64,000 nucleotides of DNA from CAYPNP01 sp964412195 (GTDB lineage Bacteria; Acidobacteriota; JAAYUB01). The translations under genes and the position numbers were made by a program. The notes under the pieces are model-generated. The model worked only from the letters and a program-made list of their open reading frames with translations, had not been told where the DNA came from and made no database searches. The DNA is taken from the NCBI GenBank assembly GCA_964412195.1, contig CAYPNP010000021.1:16741-80740 (forward strand). The letters are read 5' to 3'. Below, piece by piece: positions 31,756-41,020 of this stretch. Every line of letters begins with the position of its first letter. Position 1 is the first letter of the stretch.

Positions 31756-33159
31756 ATGAGCAAGACGATCGTGGTGGATCCCGTGACCCGCATCGAGGGC
31801 CACGCGAAAATCCTGCTGGACCTCGACGACGGCGGCGAGGTCACCGGTGCCCACCTGAAGGTGCTGGAGATCCGCGGCTTTGAAAAATTCCTCGAGAGGA
31901 TGGAGCTCTTCAAGATGCCGCAGATCACCGCCCGGATCTGCGGCGTCTGCCCGGCGGCCCACCACCTGGCCTCCGTCACCGCCATCGAGAACGGCCTGGG
32001 CGTGACGCCCCCGGAGGAGGCCCGCCTCCTGCGCGAGCTGCTCTACGCCGGCCACGTGTTGCACTCCCACGCCCTGAGCACCTTCATCCTGGCCGGTCCG
32101 GACATGCTGGTCGGCGTGGACGGCGCCCCGGCCGACCGGAACATCTTCGGACTGCTCCGGCTGGACGCGGATCTGGCCAAGAAGGCGTTGCGGCTCCGCA
32201 CCATGGGCCAGCGCACCGTCGAGATCGTCGGCGGCCGCGGCGTGCACCCGGTAACGGCGGTCCCGGGCGGCATGGCGTCCCGGCCGGACCGGGAGAAGCT
32301 GGACCTCATCGCCGGCTGGGGCGAGGAAGCCGAGCACCTGCTCGGCGAGCTGATGGACACCATCCGCGGGAAGCTGGCCCAGCTCGGGGAGCTGCGCCAG
32401 GCCGCGATGCTGCCGGCCCACTCCCTGGCCGTGTCCGACAAAGGATCGCTCTCGTTCCTGGCCGGCAACCTGGTGCTGGCCGACGGGAAGGGGGCCACGG
32501 TGCGCGAATTCCCGGCCGCCGATTACGCCGGTGTCCTTTCAGAGCACGTCATGCCGGGTTCCTACATGAAATCGGTCCGGCTGCGCCAGCCGGAGGGCGC
32601 CCTGTACATGGTCGGCCCGCTCGCCCGGCTCAACGTCAACGGCGCCGCCGCCACGCCCAAGGCGGACGCCCTGCTGAAGGCGTTCCGCGCGGCGGGGACG
32701 CCGCGCCTGTCGGTGCTCGACTTTGTGGAGGCCCGCCTGGTGGAGATGGTCTACTGCGCCGAGCGCATGGCCGCGCTGCCGGGATTGATCAAGGGCGAAG
32801 GGCCGGCCCGCGTCGACGCGGCGCCGAAGCCCGGCCGGTACGTGGGGGTGGTGGAGTCCCCCCGCGGCATCCTAATCCACGAATACACCGCCGACGAGAC
32901 CGGGCGGATCGCGGCGGCCAACCTGATCGTGGCGACCCAGAACAACTACGACGCCATCGACCTGGCCCTGGCCCAGTCGGCGCGGATGTACCTGCCCAAG
33001 GGCAACGACGCCCTGTTGATGAACGGCCTCGAGTTCTCGCTGCGCTGCTTCGACCCGTGCCTGTCCTGCGCCACCCACTCGGCCGGCCGGATGCCCCTGG
33101 AGGTGGAGATCCGGCGGGCGGGCGCGGTGGAGAGAATCCTCACCCGGAGGGAAGCGTGA
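31756..33159 (+). CDS. Group 3 [NiFe] hydrogenase large (catalytic) subunit
   Basis: The 467-residue protein holds both nickel motifs: RICGVC (C62, C65) and DPCLSCATH (C435, C438). The N-terminal DPVTRIEGH motif is also present. About 26 residues after His441 form the extension cut by the maturation protease encoded at 33875. It reversibly splits H2 in the cytoplasm. The partial gene at the window start is a paralogue with the same C-terminal organisation. Without a diaphorase or F420 subunit beside it, the electron acceptor is probably reached through the fused ferredoxin protein encoded next. Confidence 0.94.
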   Translation: MSKTIVVDPVTRIEGHAKILLDLDDGGEVTGAHLKVLEIRGFEKFLERMELFKMPQITARICGVCPAAHHLASVTAIENGLGVTPPEEARLLRELLYAGHVLHSHALSTFILAGPDMLVGVDGAPADRNIFGLLRLDADLAKKALRLRTMGQRTVEIVGGRGVHPVTAVPGGMASRPDREKLDLIAGWGEEAEHLLGELMDTIRGKLAQLGELRQAAMLPAHSLAVSDKGSLSFLAGNLVLADGKGATVREFPAADYAGVLSEHVMPGSYMKSVRLRQPEGALYMVGPLARLNVNGAAATPKADALLKAFRAAGTPRLSVLDFVEARLVEMVYCAERMAALPGLIKGEGPARVDAAPKPGRYVGVVESPRGILIHEYTADETGRIAAANLIVATQNNYDAIDLALAQSARMYLPKGNDALLMNGLEFSLRCFDPCLSCATHSAGRMPLEVEIRRAGAVERILTRREA

Positions 33160-33878
33160 TGGTTACAATCGCCGTGGACGAAAAAGCCTGCGTGGGGTGT
33201 TCCCTCTGCGTGGACATCTGCGTGCCCAAGGTCTTCACCTTTGATGAGTCGAAGCAGGTTCCGGTCGTTTCGCAGGCGGCGGAGTGCTTCGGCTGCCTGA
33301 GCTGCTCCGAGATCTGCCCCGCCGACGCCCTCCGGCATGAAGGAGTTCCCCAGACGGAGTGCTTCTACCACGACCCGGAGGCGCTGGCCTTGGCCGCCAG
33401 GACGGCGGGGAAAGGCTGGACGGCCCCGCTCACGCCGGACGACCCGGCGAAGCAGGACCGGGCCATGCGCGACCTCGGCGTCCGGCTGCTGTCGGTGGCG
33501 GCCGTGTTCAAGCAGACCCTGGGCAACAGCCTGCCCGCGGTGGGCACCATCGCCGGGCGCACCCTGGCCGGCCAGCTGCCCCGCTACCGCGTACCGAAGG
33601 ATCTCGCCGAAGCGCTGGAATTGGCCAGGGAGCAATTCGCCCCGGCCTGGGAACTGAACTTCCGGCAGGCCGCGCCGGACCAGCTCACCGTGGAGGTGGG
33701 CGCCTGCTTCGTGCGGGAGCTCTGCGCCCAGGAAAAACTGGAGATCGGCGGCGAGCTCTGCATCCTGTTCTACAACTACCTCGCGGGCTATCTCTCCAAG
33801 ATGGGCGGGGTGCGGCCGAAACTGGTGAACGCCGACCGCGGCGCGGCCAAGTGCGCCTATGAGGTGAAGCTGTTTTGA
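33159..33878 (+). CDS. Ferredoxin-domain protein with unknown C-terminal domain
   Basis: The 239-residue protein carries a two-cluster ferredoxin in residues 1-60 (CVGCSLCVDICVP and CFGCLSCSEICPADAL). The remaining 170 residues have no metal motif in the middle and end with a Cys-containing segment (EVGACFVRELCAQEKLEIGGEL, then AAKCAYEVKLF in different parts of the tail) that could bind a small ligand. The ATG overlaps the large-subunit stop (TGATG). It is probably the electron-transfer partner of the hydrogenase. I do not recognise the C-terminal family. Confidence 0.75.
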   Translation: MVTIAVDEKACVGCSLCVDICVPKVFTFDESKQVPVVSQAAECFGCLSCSEICPADALRHEGVPQTECFYHDPEALALAARTAGKGWTAPLTPDDPAKQDRAMRDLGVRLLSVAAVFKQTLGNSLPAVGTIAGRTLAGQLPRYRVPKDLAEALELAREQFAPAWELNFRQAAPDQLTVEVGACFVRELCAQEKLEIGGELCILFYNYLAGYLSKMGGVRPKLVNADRGAAKCAYEVKLF

Positions 33879-34375
33879 GCGGGACGCCGAGGGCGACGCT
33901 GGCGGTGGTCGGGATCGGCAACACCCTCGCCGGGGATGACGGCGCGGGTGTGGAGGTGGTCCGGCGGCTCGAGGCGGAATGGTCGGGCCGGCGGGAGGTG
34001 CTCCTCACCACCCTGGAGGGGGATCTCTTGGCCGTGTCCGAGCTGCTCGGCCTGGCCGACCGCTTTCTCTTCGTGGATTCCGTCGCCGGCGAGCGTCCCG
34101 GAGAGCTGGTGTTCGGCATCGAATCCGGCCGGGCCTTCGCCCCCTCTTTCCATCAAACCGACATTGCCACGGCCATGCGCCAGTTGAACACCCTGGGCAT
34201 GGCCGACCCCTTTCCCCCTTGGGAGGTCTGGGGAGTGGTGATCGCGCCGCCCGAGGAAGTGCGGGAGTGCCTCAGCCCCAAGGTGGAGGCGGGGGTCGTC
34301 GAGCTGGCCCGCCGCGTCTCCCATTACATCCGGCACCAGCTCAGGGCGTGGGGAGGGCTTCCGACATCAAGCTGA
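33875..34375 (+). CDS. Hydrogenase maturation protease of the second hydrogenase
   Basis: The 166-residue protein is a HycI/HoxW-type endopeptidase: VVGIGNTLAGDDGAG near the N-terminus, FLFVDSVAGERPG in the middle, and SFHQTDIATAM with the metal-binding His. The likely start is TTG 33875, which overlaps the previous stop (TTGA). It belongs to the same operon as the hydrogenase genes and should process the large subunit encoded at 31756. Its sequence differs clearly from the first protease at 3516. Confidence 0.9.
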   Translation: MSGTPRATLAVVGIGNTLAGDDGAGVEVVRRLEAEWSGRREVLLTTLEGDLLAVSELLGLADRFLFVDSVAGERPGELVFGIESGRAFAPSFHQTDIATAMRQLNTLGMADPFPPWEVWGVVIAPPEEVRECLSPKVEAGVVELARRVSHYIRHQLRAWGGLPTSS

Positions 34376-34435
34376 GATGCCTGCGGGAGGGGAACCGCGC
34401 GGCGGTGGATGAAAGCTGCCACCCGGGCCGCCCGT

Positions 34436-34975
34436 TCACACTTGGGGCGGCTTGCCTCGGGGAGGCTCGGGGAGCCTGGCGGCGAGGCGCCGGTCCAGGA
34501 GGAAGACGAACCGGTCGCTGACCAGGAAGTTGATGACGGCGCAGGCGCCCACCGTGATGACGTTGGCCAGGAAGTAGTGGAGGTGGGCCCGGCCCACCAG
34601 CACCCACATGATCAGCACATTGCCCGCCAGCGAGACCAGGCCGGTGGTCAGGTTAAAGCGGACCAGGCGCAGCGCCACCCCGCCGGGCACCAGCCGGGTG
34701 CGGTCGGACCAGGTCCAGCGCTCGTGCCAGGCGAAGTTGTGCAGGATGGCCACCTCGACGGCGAGCAGCGTCGCCCACAGGTAGTGGATCCGCAGCAGCC
34801 CGGCCAGCAGGGCCAGCACCGCCAGCTGGACGCCGATGCCGACGGCGCCCACGGCGTAAAAGCGGATGGCGTGGACCGCCAGGCCGCGGAGCCCGCGCAG
34901 GGGCGGCGGCGGCGCCGGGTTCGCGGGAAGCGGCGGATTGGTGGGCGCGCCGGCGGTCGGGGACGGTCCGCTCAC
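34436..34975 (-). CDS. GtrA-family membrane protein
   Basis: This 179-residue protein has a Pro-rich N-terminus and four transmembrane helices. The GtrA pattern is visible (RFYAVGAVGIGVQLAVL, WTWSDRTR, INFLVSDRFVF). GtrA proteins take part in moving lipid-linked sugars across the membrane or in cell-surface polysaccharide synthesis. GTG 34975 overlaps the stop of the preceding phosphatidyltransferase gene (GTGA), showing a two-gene operon. Confidence 0.82.
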   Translation of the reverse strand: MSGPSPTAGAPTNPPLPANPAPPPPLRGLRGLAVHAIRFYAVGAVGIGVQLAVLALLAGLLRIHYLWATLLAVEVAILHNFAWHERWTWSDRTRLVPGGVALRLVRFNLTTGLVSLAGNVLIMWVLVGRAHLHYFLANVITVGACAVINFLVSDRFVFLLDRRLAARLPEPPRGKPPQV

Positions 34976-35649
34976 GGCAGGCGCTCCGCCCGGTAGAGCG
35001 CGGCGGTGTGACGCGCCACGGCCACCAGCAGGAACAGCGCCATGCCGGCGATACCGATCACGCCGCCAACGTCGAAGAGCAGGAACTCTCGGCCGGCCAG
35101 GTGGACGCGGGGCTTGACGAACAGCACCACGTTGCCGATGGCCAGCAGGATGCGCAGCTCGGTGGGGCTCATCTTGAAGTGGGACAGATGGAAGGTGCCG
35201 AGGGCGTAAGTAGCCAGGTAGACTTCGATGTTGAGCATGAAGTAGGCCAGCAGCACGCCCGCGGCCACCCAGGGCGTCATGTATCCCGAGAGCGCCAGGC
35301 CGCCCACCAGGAAAAAGGTGCCGAACTCGTCCACCACGTGGTCGACGTAGAACCCGTAGCGGGGCCGGAGCCGGTTGCGCACCCGGGCCAGGGTGCCGTC
35401 GAGGCTGTCGCCGAACCAGTTCACCACCAGGGCGGCATTGACCAGCCAGAGTGCCATCGGCTCGCGGCTCGCCCACCAGTAGCCCAGGCCGGCCAGCAGC
35501 ATCCCCAGCAATCCCAGGAGGGTCAGGTGGTCGGAGTTGACGACGGCCGGCATCCGCCGGGCGAGCCAGACCAGGGCCTTCTTTTCGAGGGGGGCCAGGA
35601 GGCTCTCCTGCGCGCGGGCGGCGTCCTTGAACTCGCTCTTTTCAGCCAT
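34972..35649 (-). CDS. CDP-alcohol phosphatidyltransferase family membrane protein
   Basis: This 225-residue protein has about six helices and the family signature D81, D84-G85, A88-R89, G99, D103, D107. Nine residues rather than the usual eight separate Arg89 from Gly99. These enzymes attach an alcohol head group to CDP-linked lipids at the inner membrane, using the aspartates for metal and catalysis. The substrate is not predictable. ATG 35649 is the first codon. Its stop overlaps the GtrA start, so the pair probably acts in the same lipid or surface-glycan pathway. Confidence 0.85.
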   Translation of the reverse strand: MAEKSEFKDAARAQESLLAPLEKKALVWLARRMPAVVNSDHLTLLGLLGMLLAGLGYWWASREPMALWLVNAALVVNWFGDSLDGTLARVRNRLRPRYGFYVDHVVDEFGTFFLVGGLALSGYMTPWVAAGVLLAYFMLNIEVYLATYALGTFHLSHFKMSPTELRILLAIGNVVLFVKPRVHLAGREFLLFDVGGVIGIAGMALFLLVAVARHTAALYRAERLP

Positions 35650-35668
35650 TTGGCATTTCTCCGATTGC

Positions 35669-35710
35669 CGTTGGAACGTTTAAACGTTCCAACGTTTTAA
35701 CGTTCCAACG
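35669..35710. repeat. Perfect 26-base palindrome plus extra half
   Basis: Bases 35669-35694 read identically on both strands (CGTTGGAACG/TTTAAA/CGTTCCAACG). TTTTAACGTTCCAACG follows at 35695-35710, so one arm is present three times. It lies upstream of the phosphatidyltransferase start and after the TPR gene stop. Confidence 0.85.
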
Positions 35711-35716
35711 AATAGA

Positions 35717-36934
35717 TCACTCCTCGCCCCGGTAAGGTTTGTTGATGTATTTTTTCGCGAGCTCGTGGGAATCGAAGACATTGGGCCGGCGCAGGACCTC
35801 CCGGTACTCGGCTACCGCTTCGGAGCGGCGGCCCAGCCGGTCCAGCATCTGCCCCATGCGCAGCCGGGCCCGGGTGGCCAGCTCGGCCACCGCCCCCGAG
35901 ACGGCGGCGGCCGCGCGGTACTGGTCGGCGGCCTCGGCGAATTGCTGCCGTCCGGCCAGAGCCTCGGCGTATTGGAAATGCACGAGGTCGGCCGCCTTCT
36001 GCATCGCCGGGTCGCGGAGGAGGGCTTCGAACTGCTCCCGGCTTTGCTCCGCCCGGCCGAGTTTCTCCAGCAGGTTGGCCTGCTCGAGGCGGAAGAGGTA
36101 ATTGCGCGGGAACCGGCGGGCGAGGCTGTCAACGATCCGCAGGCAATCGGCCCAGCGCTTCTCGCGGGCGAGGAACGTGATCAGCAGGATGCGGGCCTCG
36201 TCCTGGGCGTAGCGGCCCTGGTCCACCACCCGCTGCAGCTCGGCCAGGCCGCGCTCGCGCGAGCCGCGGAAGCCGCCGATGGCGGCCAGGATCTTCACGA
36301 AGAACGGCAGGCTCCCGACGATGTAGTCGTAGGCCCCGATGGTCAGGTAGGCGTCGTGGAAATTCGGGTCCATCGCGACGATGCGGCGGCTCAGGTCCAT
36401 GGACTTTAAGCCGTTGCGCAGCGCGGGCAGGAAGGACCGCATCACCGTGGCCTCGTAGCTGGCCAGCAGTCCGTGGGCCGAACCCTGGTAGTACAACGCG
36501 GCGATGTCCCGCGGGTTTCGCGCCTCGGCGGCCTTGGCCAGATCGAGGGAGGCGGCCACCTGGCGGCGGAAAGCCGCGTCGACGCGGGGATCGGGCTTGT
36601 CCTCGCCTTCGGCGAAGAAGGACTGGCCGGCGTAGAGGCCGGTCTGCAACCGCCGTTTGGCGTTCAGCAGCTGGATCCACTCGGTGGTGGCGAGGTAGAA
36701 GAGAGGCGCGGGGTGCTGGGGGAAATCGGCCCGCAGCTTCTCGAAGCAGGCGCGGGCGGCGGCGTAGTCCATGTTGTAGAGCGCGTCGTAACCCTCGACC
36801 TGGAGCTGGCGGTAGGGCTCGGTTTCCATCTCGAAGAGGCCGGGAGCCGTCCTGGCGCCGGCCGCCGCCGCCGCGATGGCGGAGGCCGGAGCGGCCAGAA
36901 GCAGCAGCAACAAGAACCGGCGGCGCAGACGCAT
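35717..36934 (-). CDS. Exported TPR-repeat protein
   Basis: This 405-residue protein has a signal peptide (LLLLLLAAPASAIAAAA). Tetratricopeptide-like helices follow, first near residues 40-80 (YDALYNMDYAAARACFEKL), then in the C-terminal 170 residues (LAREKRWADCLRIVDSLA, LGRRSEAVAEYREVL). The middle is a conserved family-specific region (NFHDAYLTIGAYDYIVGSL, RERGLAELQRVVDQG) found in exported proteins of Acidobacteriota and relatives. It probably scaffolds periplasmic proteins. ATG 36934 with GGAG eight bases upstream is preferred over GTG 36943. Confidence 0.78.
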   Translation of the reverse strand: MRLRRRFLLLLLLAAPASAIAAAAAGARTAPGLFEMETEPYRQLQVEGYDALYNMDYAAARACFEKLRADFPQHPAPLFYLATTEWIQLLNAKRRLQTGLYAGQSFFAEGEDKPDPRVDAAFRRQVAASLDLAKAAEARNPRDIAALYYQGSAHGLLASYEATVMRSFLPALRNGLKSMDLSRRIVAMDPNFHDAYLTIGAYDYIVGSLPFFVKILAAIGGFRGSRERGLAELQRVVDQGRYAQDEARILLITFLAREKRWADCLRIVDSLARRFPRNYLFRLEQANLLEKLGRAEQSREQFEALLRDPAMQKAADLVHFQYAEALAGRQQFAEAADQYRAAAAVSGAVAELATRARLRMGQMLDRLGRRSEAVAEYREVLRRPNVFDSHELAKKYINKPYRGEE

Positions 36935-37006
36935 GGGCGGCACTCCGCGGTGGATTCGATAAACCCCTTTGATTCGTCCCGGCCCGCGCTGGTTCGACGG
37001 CCAGCC

Positions 37007-38467
37007 TTAAAAACCCGCGTCCGAGAGCTTCTTGACCTGGACCGGCGCGAGCTTTTCCAGCTGCGGTCGCACGGCGGCGGCCTCGCCCACCACCACCAGC
37101 ACGTAGTCGTCCTGGGGCAGCAGCCGCAGCGCTGTCTGGCGGAGGTCCTCCGGCGTGACGGCGCGCACCTGGCGCAGCAGCCTGGCGTGGTAGTCGAAAC
37201 CGGCGCCGTAGAACGCCAGCTCCGCGTAGGCCGCAGCCTTGTCGGCGGTGCTTTCCAGCGTGGGGGGGAACTGGCCCAGGATGTAGGACTTGGCGCTTTC
37301 GACCGCCGCCTCGGAGAACTCCTCCGTCCGGCCCCGGCGCAGCAGGCCCAGGGTGATATCCAGCATTTCGCCAATCTGGGTGCTCTGGGTGTAGGAAGAG
37401 AGGGTCAGCAACCCGCCATTGCGCCACGAGGTGAAGTCGCTGCGGGCGCCGTAGGTCAGCCCCCGCTGGATGCGCAATTCGTTGTTGAGCCAGGAGGTGA
37501 ACCGCCCGCCGAAAAGGGTGTTGAGCACGTCGGCCTTGGCGGTGACCGGGTCGCCGAAGGCGAAGCCGGGGCTGCCCAGGGCGAAGTGTGCCTGGGTGGC
37601 GCCGGGCATGTCCACGAGCATCACCTTCTTTCCCTTCCCGGAGGGGAGGGCGGGCAGGTCCATGGACGGGGGCGGCGCGGCGGGCTTCGGCCAGCGGGCG
37701 AATTGCGCGGCCAGCAGCTCGGCCAGACGTTCCCGGGTGATGTCGCCCACCACCGCCAGGCTGGTCCGATCGGGCCGGTACCAGGAGGCGTAAAAGGCGC
37801 GCACGTCGGCGGGAACGAGGTGCTCCAGCCCGGTCTCGGTGCCCAGCTTCAGCCGCCCGAGGGGGTGAGCCCCGAAGTAGACCCGGCGGAAGTACATCCG
37901 CACGGCGGTCATCGGATCGTCCTTGGCCGCCTGCAGGTCCTCCTGCTGCCGGCTGCGCTCCTTCTGGAACTCCCCGGGTGCCAGGAGCGGGTCGGTGGCG
38001 CACCCGGCGGCGATGGCCAGCATGCGGGGGAAATGCTCGGCCAGGCACTGGCCCTCCAGCGTGGCGAACTCTTCCGCCACCTGCACTTCCAGCGAAGCGC
38101 CGATGAAATCGAGCTCCTCGGCCACGGTTTCGGCGTCCTGTTCCCGCGTGCCGCGGAGCAGGAGCCGGCCCGTCAGCTCGGCCAGCCCCTCCTTGCCGGC
38201 GGGCTCGTAGGCGGATCCGGCTCCGGCCACCAGGAGGTGCAGGCTGATGACCGGCAGGCGGTGGTCCTCGCAGAGGTAGACCGTCATCCCGTTGTCGAGG
38301 CGGATCGACTGGGGCTCCGGCAGGGCGAATTCCGCCGCCGCCACGGCGGGCGCCAGCCAGAGGGCGGCCAGAATGATGGTCAGGATGCCGGCCGGTGCGC
38401 CGGTCACCGGTCGCCGGGCACAGGTCGGGGGGCACAGGGGTTCCGAGAATTTCGCTGCGGTGTTCAT
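37007..38467 (-). CDS. M16-family protein without the zinc motif (inactive partner)
   Basis: This 486-residue protein has an N-terminal hydrophobic segment (residues 27-45) serving as signal or anchor. It folds as an M16 (pitrilysin/MPP-like) peptidase with two homologous halves, but where active members have HxxEH it reads GLAELTGRLLLRGT, so it cannot bind zinc. M16B proteases act as heterodimers of an active and an inactive subunit; this is the inactive one. Its ATG overlaps the stop of the active gene (ATGA at 38464-38467). The pair probably degrades peptides in the periplasm. Confidence 0.88.
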   Translation of the reverse strand: MNTAAKFSEPLCPPTCARRPVTGAPAGILTIILAALWLAPAVAAAEFALPEPQSIRLDNGMTVYLCEDHRLPVISLHLLVAGAGSAYEPAGKEGLAELTGRLLLRGTREQDAETVAEELDFIGASLEVQVAEEFATLEGQCLAEHFPRMLAIAAGCATDPLLAPGEFQKERSRQQEDLQAAKDDPMTAVRMYFRRVYFGAHPLGRLKLGTETGLEHLVPADVRAFYASWYRPDRTSLAVVGDITRERLAELLAAQFARWPKPAAPPPSMDLPALPSGKGKKVMLVDMPGATQAHFALGSPGFAFGDPVTAKADVLNTLFGGRFTSWLNNELRIQRGLTYGARSDFTSWRNGGLLTLSSYTQSTQIGEMLDITLGLLRRGRTEEFSEAAVESAKSYILGQFPPTLESTADKAAAYAELAFYGAGFDYHARLLRQVRAVTPEDLRQTALRLLPQDDYVLVVVGEAAAVRPQLEKLAPVQVKKLSDAGF

Positions 38468-39792
38468 GGCTTGCCCCCCTCCGGCACGAGGACCCCGATG
38501 GTCAGGTTCCGGTCGGACAGGTACTTGACGGCGGCCTGGCGGACCTCCTCGGCCGTGACCCGCTTGTACCGGTCCAGTTGGGTGAACAGGCGCTCGTAGC
38601 CGCCGTAGAACACTTCAGCCAGTCCCAGCTGTTCGGCCTTGCCGGAGATGGTCTCGAGCTCGAAGTAGTACTCGCTCTGGATCACGTTGAGGGCCTTCTG
38701 CATCTCGCGCGGTTGCACGCCGTCGGCGCGGATGCGCGCCAGCTCTTCGAAAACCGCCGTCTCGATCCGGGCGGGATCGGCGTCGATGACCGGCTTGACC
38801 CTGATGAAGAAGAGGAACGGGTCGATCGTCTCCTGGATTCCCCCGTCGACCTCCGTGGCCAGCTGCTCCTGGCGGACCAGGCGCCGGTGCAGCCGGGAGC
38901 TCTCTCCGTGCAGGAGCAGGAGATCCAGTATCCGCAGGGCGGGGAAGTCGGGGTCGGCGCCCCGCGGGGCGTGGAAGGCCATGGAGAACGAGGGGGTCAA
39001 CGCTTCCTTGCGGATGATAACCCGCTTGATGCCGGTCTGGGGCGGCTCCACGGTGGTGACGGGCGGCGGGGGCGGCCCGCCGGGCACGGGGCCGTAGTAT
39101 TTCCGGATCAGTTCCAGGGCCGGGGCGGGCTCGAAGTCGCCCACCAGCACCAGCACCGCGTTATTGGGCGCGTAAAAGGTCCGGTAGTACTGGACGACGT
39201 CATCGCGGCGCCAGCCCTGGATGTCGCTCATCCAGCCGATCACGTCCCAATGGTAAGGGTGGGCCATGATGGAGGTGGCCCGGACGTTCTCGTCCAGGAA
39301 CCCGTCGTTGTCGTTTTCGACGACCAGGCGCCGCTCGGAGGCCACGACACCGCGTTCCGACTCCAGAACCTTGGGATCGAAGGTCAGGCCCTGGATCCGC
39401 TCGGCCTCCATCCGAAGCATGGTCTCCAGCGCGCCGGCGGGGAACCAGTCGGTGTAGAACGTGACGTCCTCCCCGGTCGAGGCGTTGTTGCTGCCGCCGA
39501 GCGACTCCATCCGGCGGTCGAACTCGCCAGGTCCGATGGAGGCCGTGCCGTTGAACATCATGTGCTCGATGAAGTGGGAGACTCCGGTGATGCCGGGCCG
39601 CTCGTTCCGGGAACCCACCCGGAAGAACGTGTACAGTGCCACGTTGGGGATCGTGGGATCGGGCAGCAGGAGGACCTTGAGGCCGTTGTCCAGGTCGTGG
39701 GCCTGGATGTCCTCTTTCTGCAGGGCCAAGGCCGGCGGGATGGCGGCCAGGCCGAGCAGGACGGCGGAGAAAAGAATGATAGTACGACGCAA
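38464..39792 (-). CDS. M16-family zinc protease (active subunit)
   Basis: The 442-residue protein has a signal peptide (RTIILFSAVLLGLAAIPPALA) and the inverted zinc motif HFIEH (H73, E76, H77), with the distal Glu in ESERGVVASERR. It should hydrolyse peptides in the periplasm together with its inactive partner. The start is best placed at TTG 39792, with GGGGGAGGG just upstream; the longer frame to 39933 lacks support. The first gene of a two-gene operon, divergent from rtcA. Confidence 0.88.
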   Translation of the reverse strand: MRRTIILFSAVLLGLAAIPPALALQKEDIQAHDLDNGLKVLLLPDPTIPNVALYTFFRVGSRNERPGITGVSHFIEHMMFNGTASIGPGEFDRRMESLGGSNNASTGEDVTFYTDWFPAGALETMLRMEAERIQGLTFDPKVLESERGVVASERRLVVENDNDGFLDENVRATSIMAHPYHWDVIGWMSDIQGWRRDDVVQYYRTFYAPNNAVLVLVGDFEPAPALELIRKYYGPVPGGPPPPPVTTVEPPQTGIKRVIIRKEALTPSFSMAFHAPRGADPDFPALRILDLLLLHGESSRLHRRLVRQEQLATEVDGGIQETIDPFLFFIRVKPVIDADPARIETAVFEELARIRADGVQPREMQKALNVIQSEYYFELETISGKAEQLGLAEVFYGGYERLFTQLDRYKRVTAEEVRQAAVKYLSDRNLTIGVLVPEGGKP

Positions 39793-39888
39793 GGGACCCT
39801 CCCCCTCTGGATGAACGTCGAATCGGGCAGCCCCCATTCTACGACAAATTGGGCCGGAGGAGAACCCCGGCGGTGGGCGAATCTGAAC

Positions 39889-39917
39889 TTGCCGTACGGC
39901 CAGTTCGTACATAGAAT
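39889..39917 (+). promoter_or_regulatory. Sigma-70-type promoter of the rtcA operon
   Basis: TTGCCG (39889-39894), a 17-base spacer and TAGAAT (39912-39917), 50 bases before the start codon at 39968. Confidence 0.55.
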
Positions 39918-39967
39918 GAGATTTTCGGGACATCGGTCAAACAGTAGCCGCCGGGAGGCTGGGAACC

Positions 39968-41020
39968 ATGCTGGAAATTGACGGCGCCCAAGGGGAAGGC
40001 GGCGGCCAGATCCTGCGCACCGCCCTGGCCCTGTCCGTGGTGACCGGGCGGCCTTGCCGCCTGGTGCGGATCCGCGCCCGCCGGAAGAATCCCGGCCTCC
40101 AACGCCAGCACCTGACGGCCGTCCGGGCCGCGGCCGCCGTCGGGGCGGCCCAAGTGCGGGGCGACGAATTGGCGTCCCAAACCCTGGAATTCCTCCCCCG
40201 TGGCGTCCGCCCAGGGTTCCACCATTTCGACATCGGCACGGCCGGGAGCACCGGTCTGGTGCTGCAGGCGATCCTGCCGCCGCTGCTGACCGCGCCGGGC
40301 CCGTCGGAGATCCTGCTGGAGGGCGGCACGCACAACCCGGCCGCCCCGCCGTTCGAGTTCCTCGCGGAAGCCTTCGTGCCGCTGCTCCGCCGCATGGGGC
40401 CGGAGGTGGATTTGCAGCTCGAGCGGCACGGCTTCTACCCGGCTGGCGGGGGGCGCCTGCGCGTCACCGTCCGGCCCGCCGAACGCCTGCGCCCGCTTTC
40501 CCTGCGCCAGCGGGGCGAGCTGACCCGCGTCTCGGCCCGGGCGCTGGTGGCGCGGCTGCCCCGCCTGATCGCGGAGCGGGAGCTGCGCGTGCTGGGGCGG
40601 TCGCTGGGTTTGGCCGCGCGGGACCTGGAGGTTCGGGAGGCCGAGGGATCGCCGGGGCCGGGCAATGCCGTGACGGTGAAGGTGGACTGCGCGGGACTCA
40701 CGGAAGTCTTCACGCGGTTCGGGCAGAAGGGCGTGCCGGCGGAGACCGTGGCGGAGCAGGCGGCCGGGGACACCCATCGCTATCTGGAGTCGGGGGCGGC
40801 GGTGGGCCCGCACCTGGCCGACCAGCTCCTGCTGCCCCTGGCGCTGGCCGGCGGCGGGGTGTTCCGGACCATGCCGCTGACCGATCATGCCACCACCAAC
40901 CTGGCGGTGCTGCGCCAGTTCCTGCCGCTGCCGTTCGACGTGGAAGCCGTGTCCAACGGGATCGTGGAAGTGCGGCTTGGCTCCGGTTGCGGAGAGCCGG
41001 CACCGGGAGGAGATCCGTGA
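39968..41020 (+). CDS. rtcA: RNA 3'-terminal phosphate cyclase
   Basis: This 350-residue protein matches RtcA in length and motifs: GAQGEGGGQILRTALALS at the N-terminus, RRKNPGLQRQHLTAV, DIGTAGSTGLVLQ, and the catalytic-type His in HLADQLLLPLALAGGG. The enzyme turns RNA 3'-phosphates into 2',3'-cyclic phosphates using ATP, with an adenylated His intermediate. No rtcB or rtcR is adjacent. It opens an operon with membrane proteins (GTGA overlap with the next gene), an unusual partnership. ATG 39968 has GGGAGG upstream. Confidence 0.92.
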   Translation: MLEIDGAQGEGGGQILRTALALSVVTGRPCRLVRIRARRKNPGLQRQHLTAVRAAAAVGAAQVRGDELASQTLEFLPRGVRPGFHHFDIGTAGSTGLVLQAILPPLLTAPGPSEILLEGGTHNPAAPPFEFLAEAFVPLLRRMGPEVDLQLERHGFYPAGGGRLRVTVRPAERLRPLSLRQRGELTRVSARALVARLPRLIAERELRVLGRSLGLAARDLEVREAEGSPGPGNAVTVKVDCAGLTEVFTRFGQKGVPAETVAEQAAGDTHRYLESGAAVGPHLADQLLLPLALAGGGVFRTMPLTDHATTNLAVLRQFLPLPFDVEAVSNGIVEVRLGSGCGEPAPGGDP

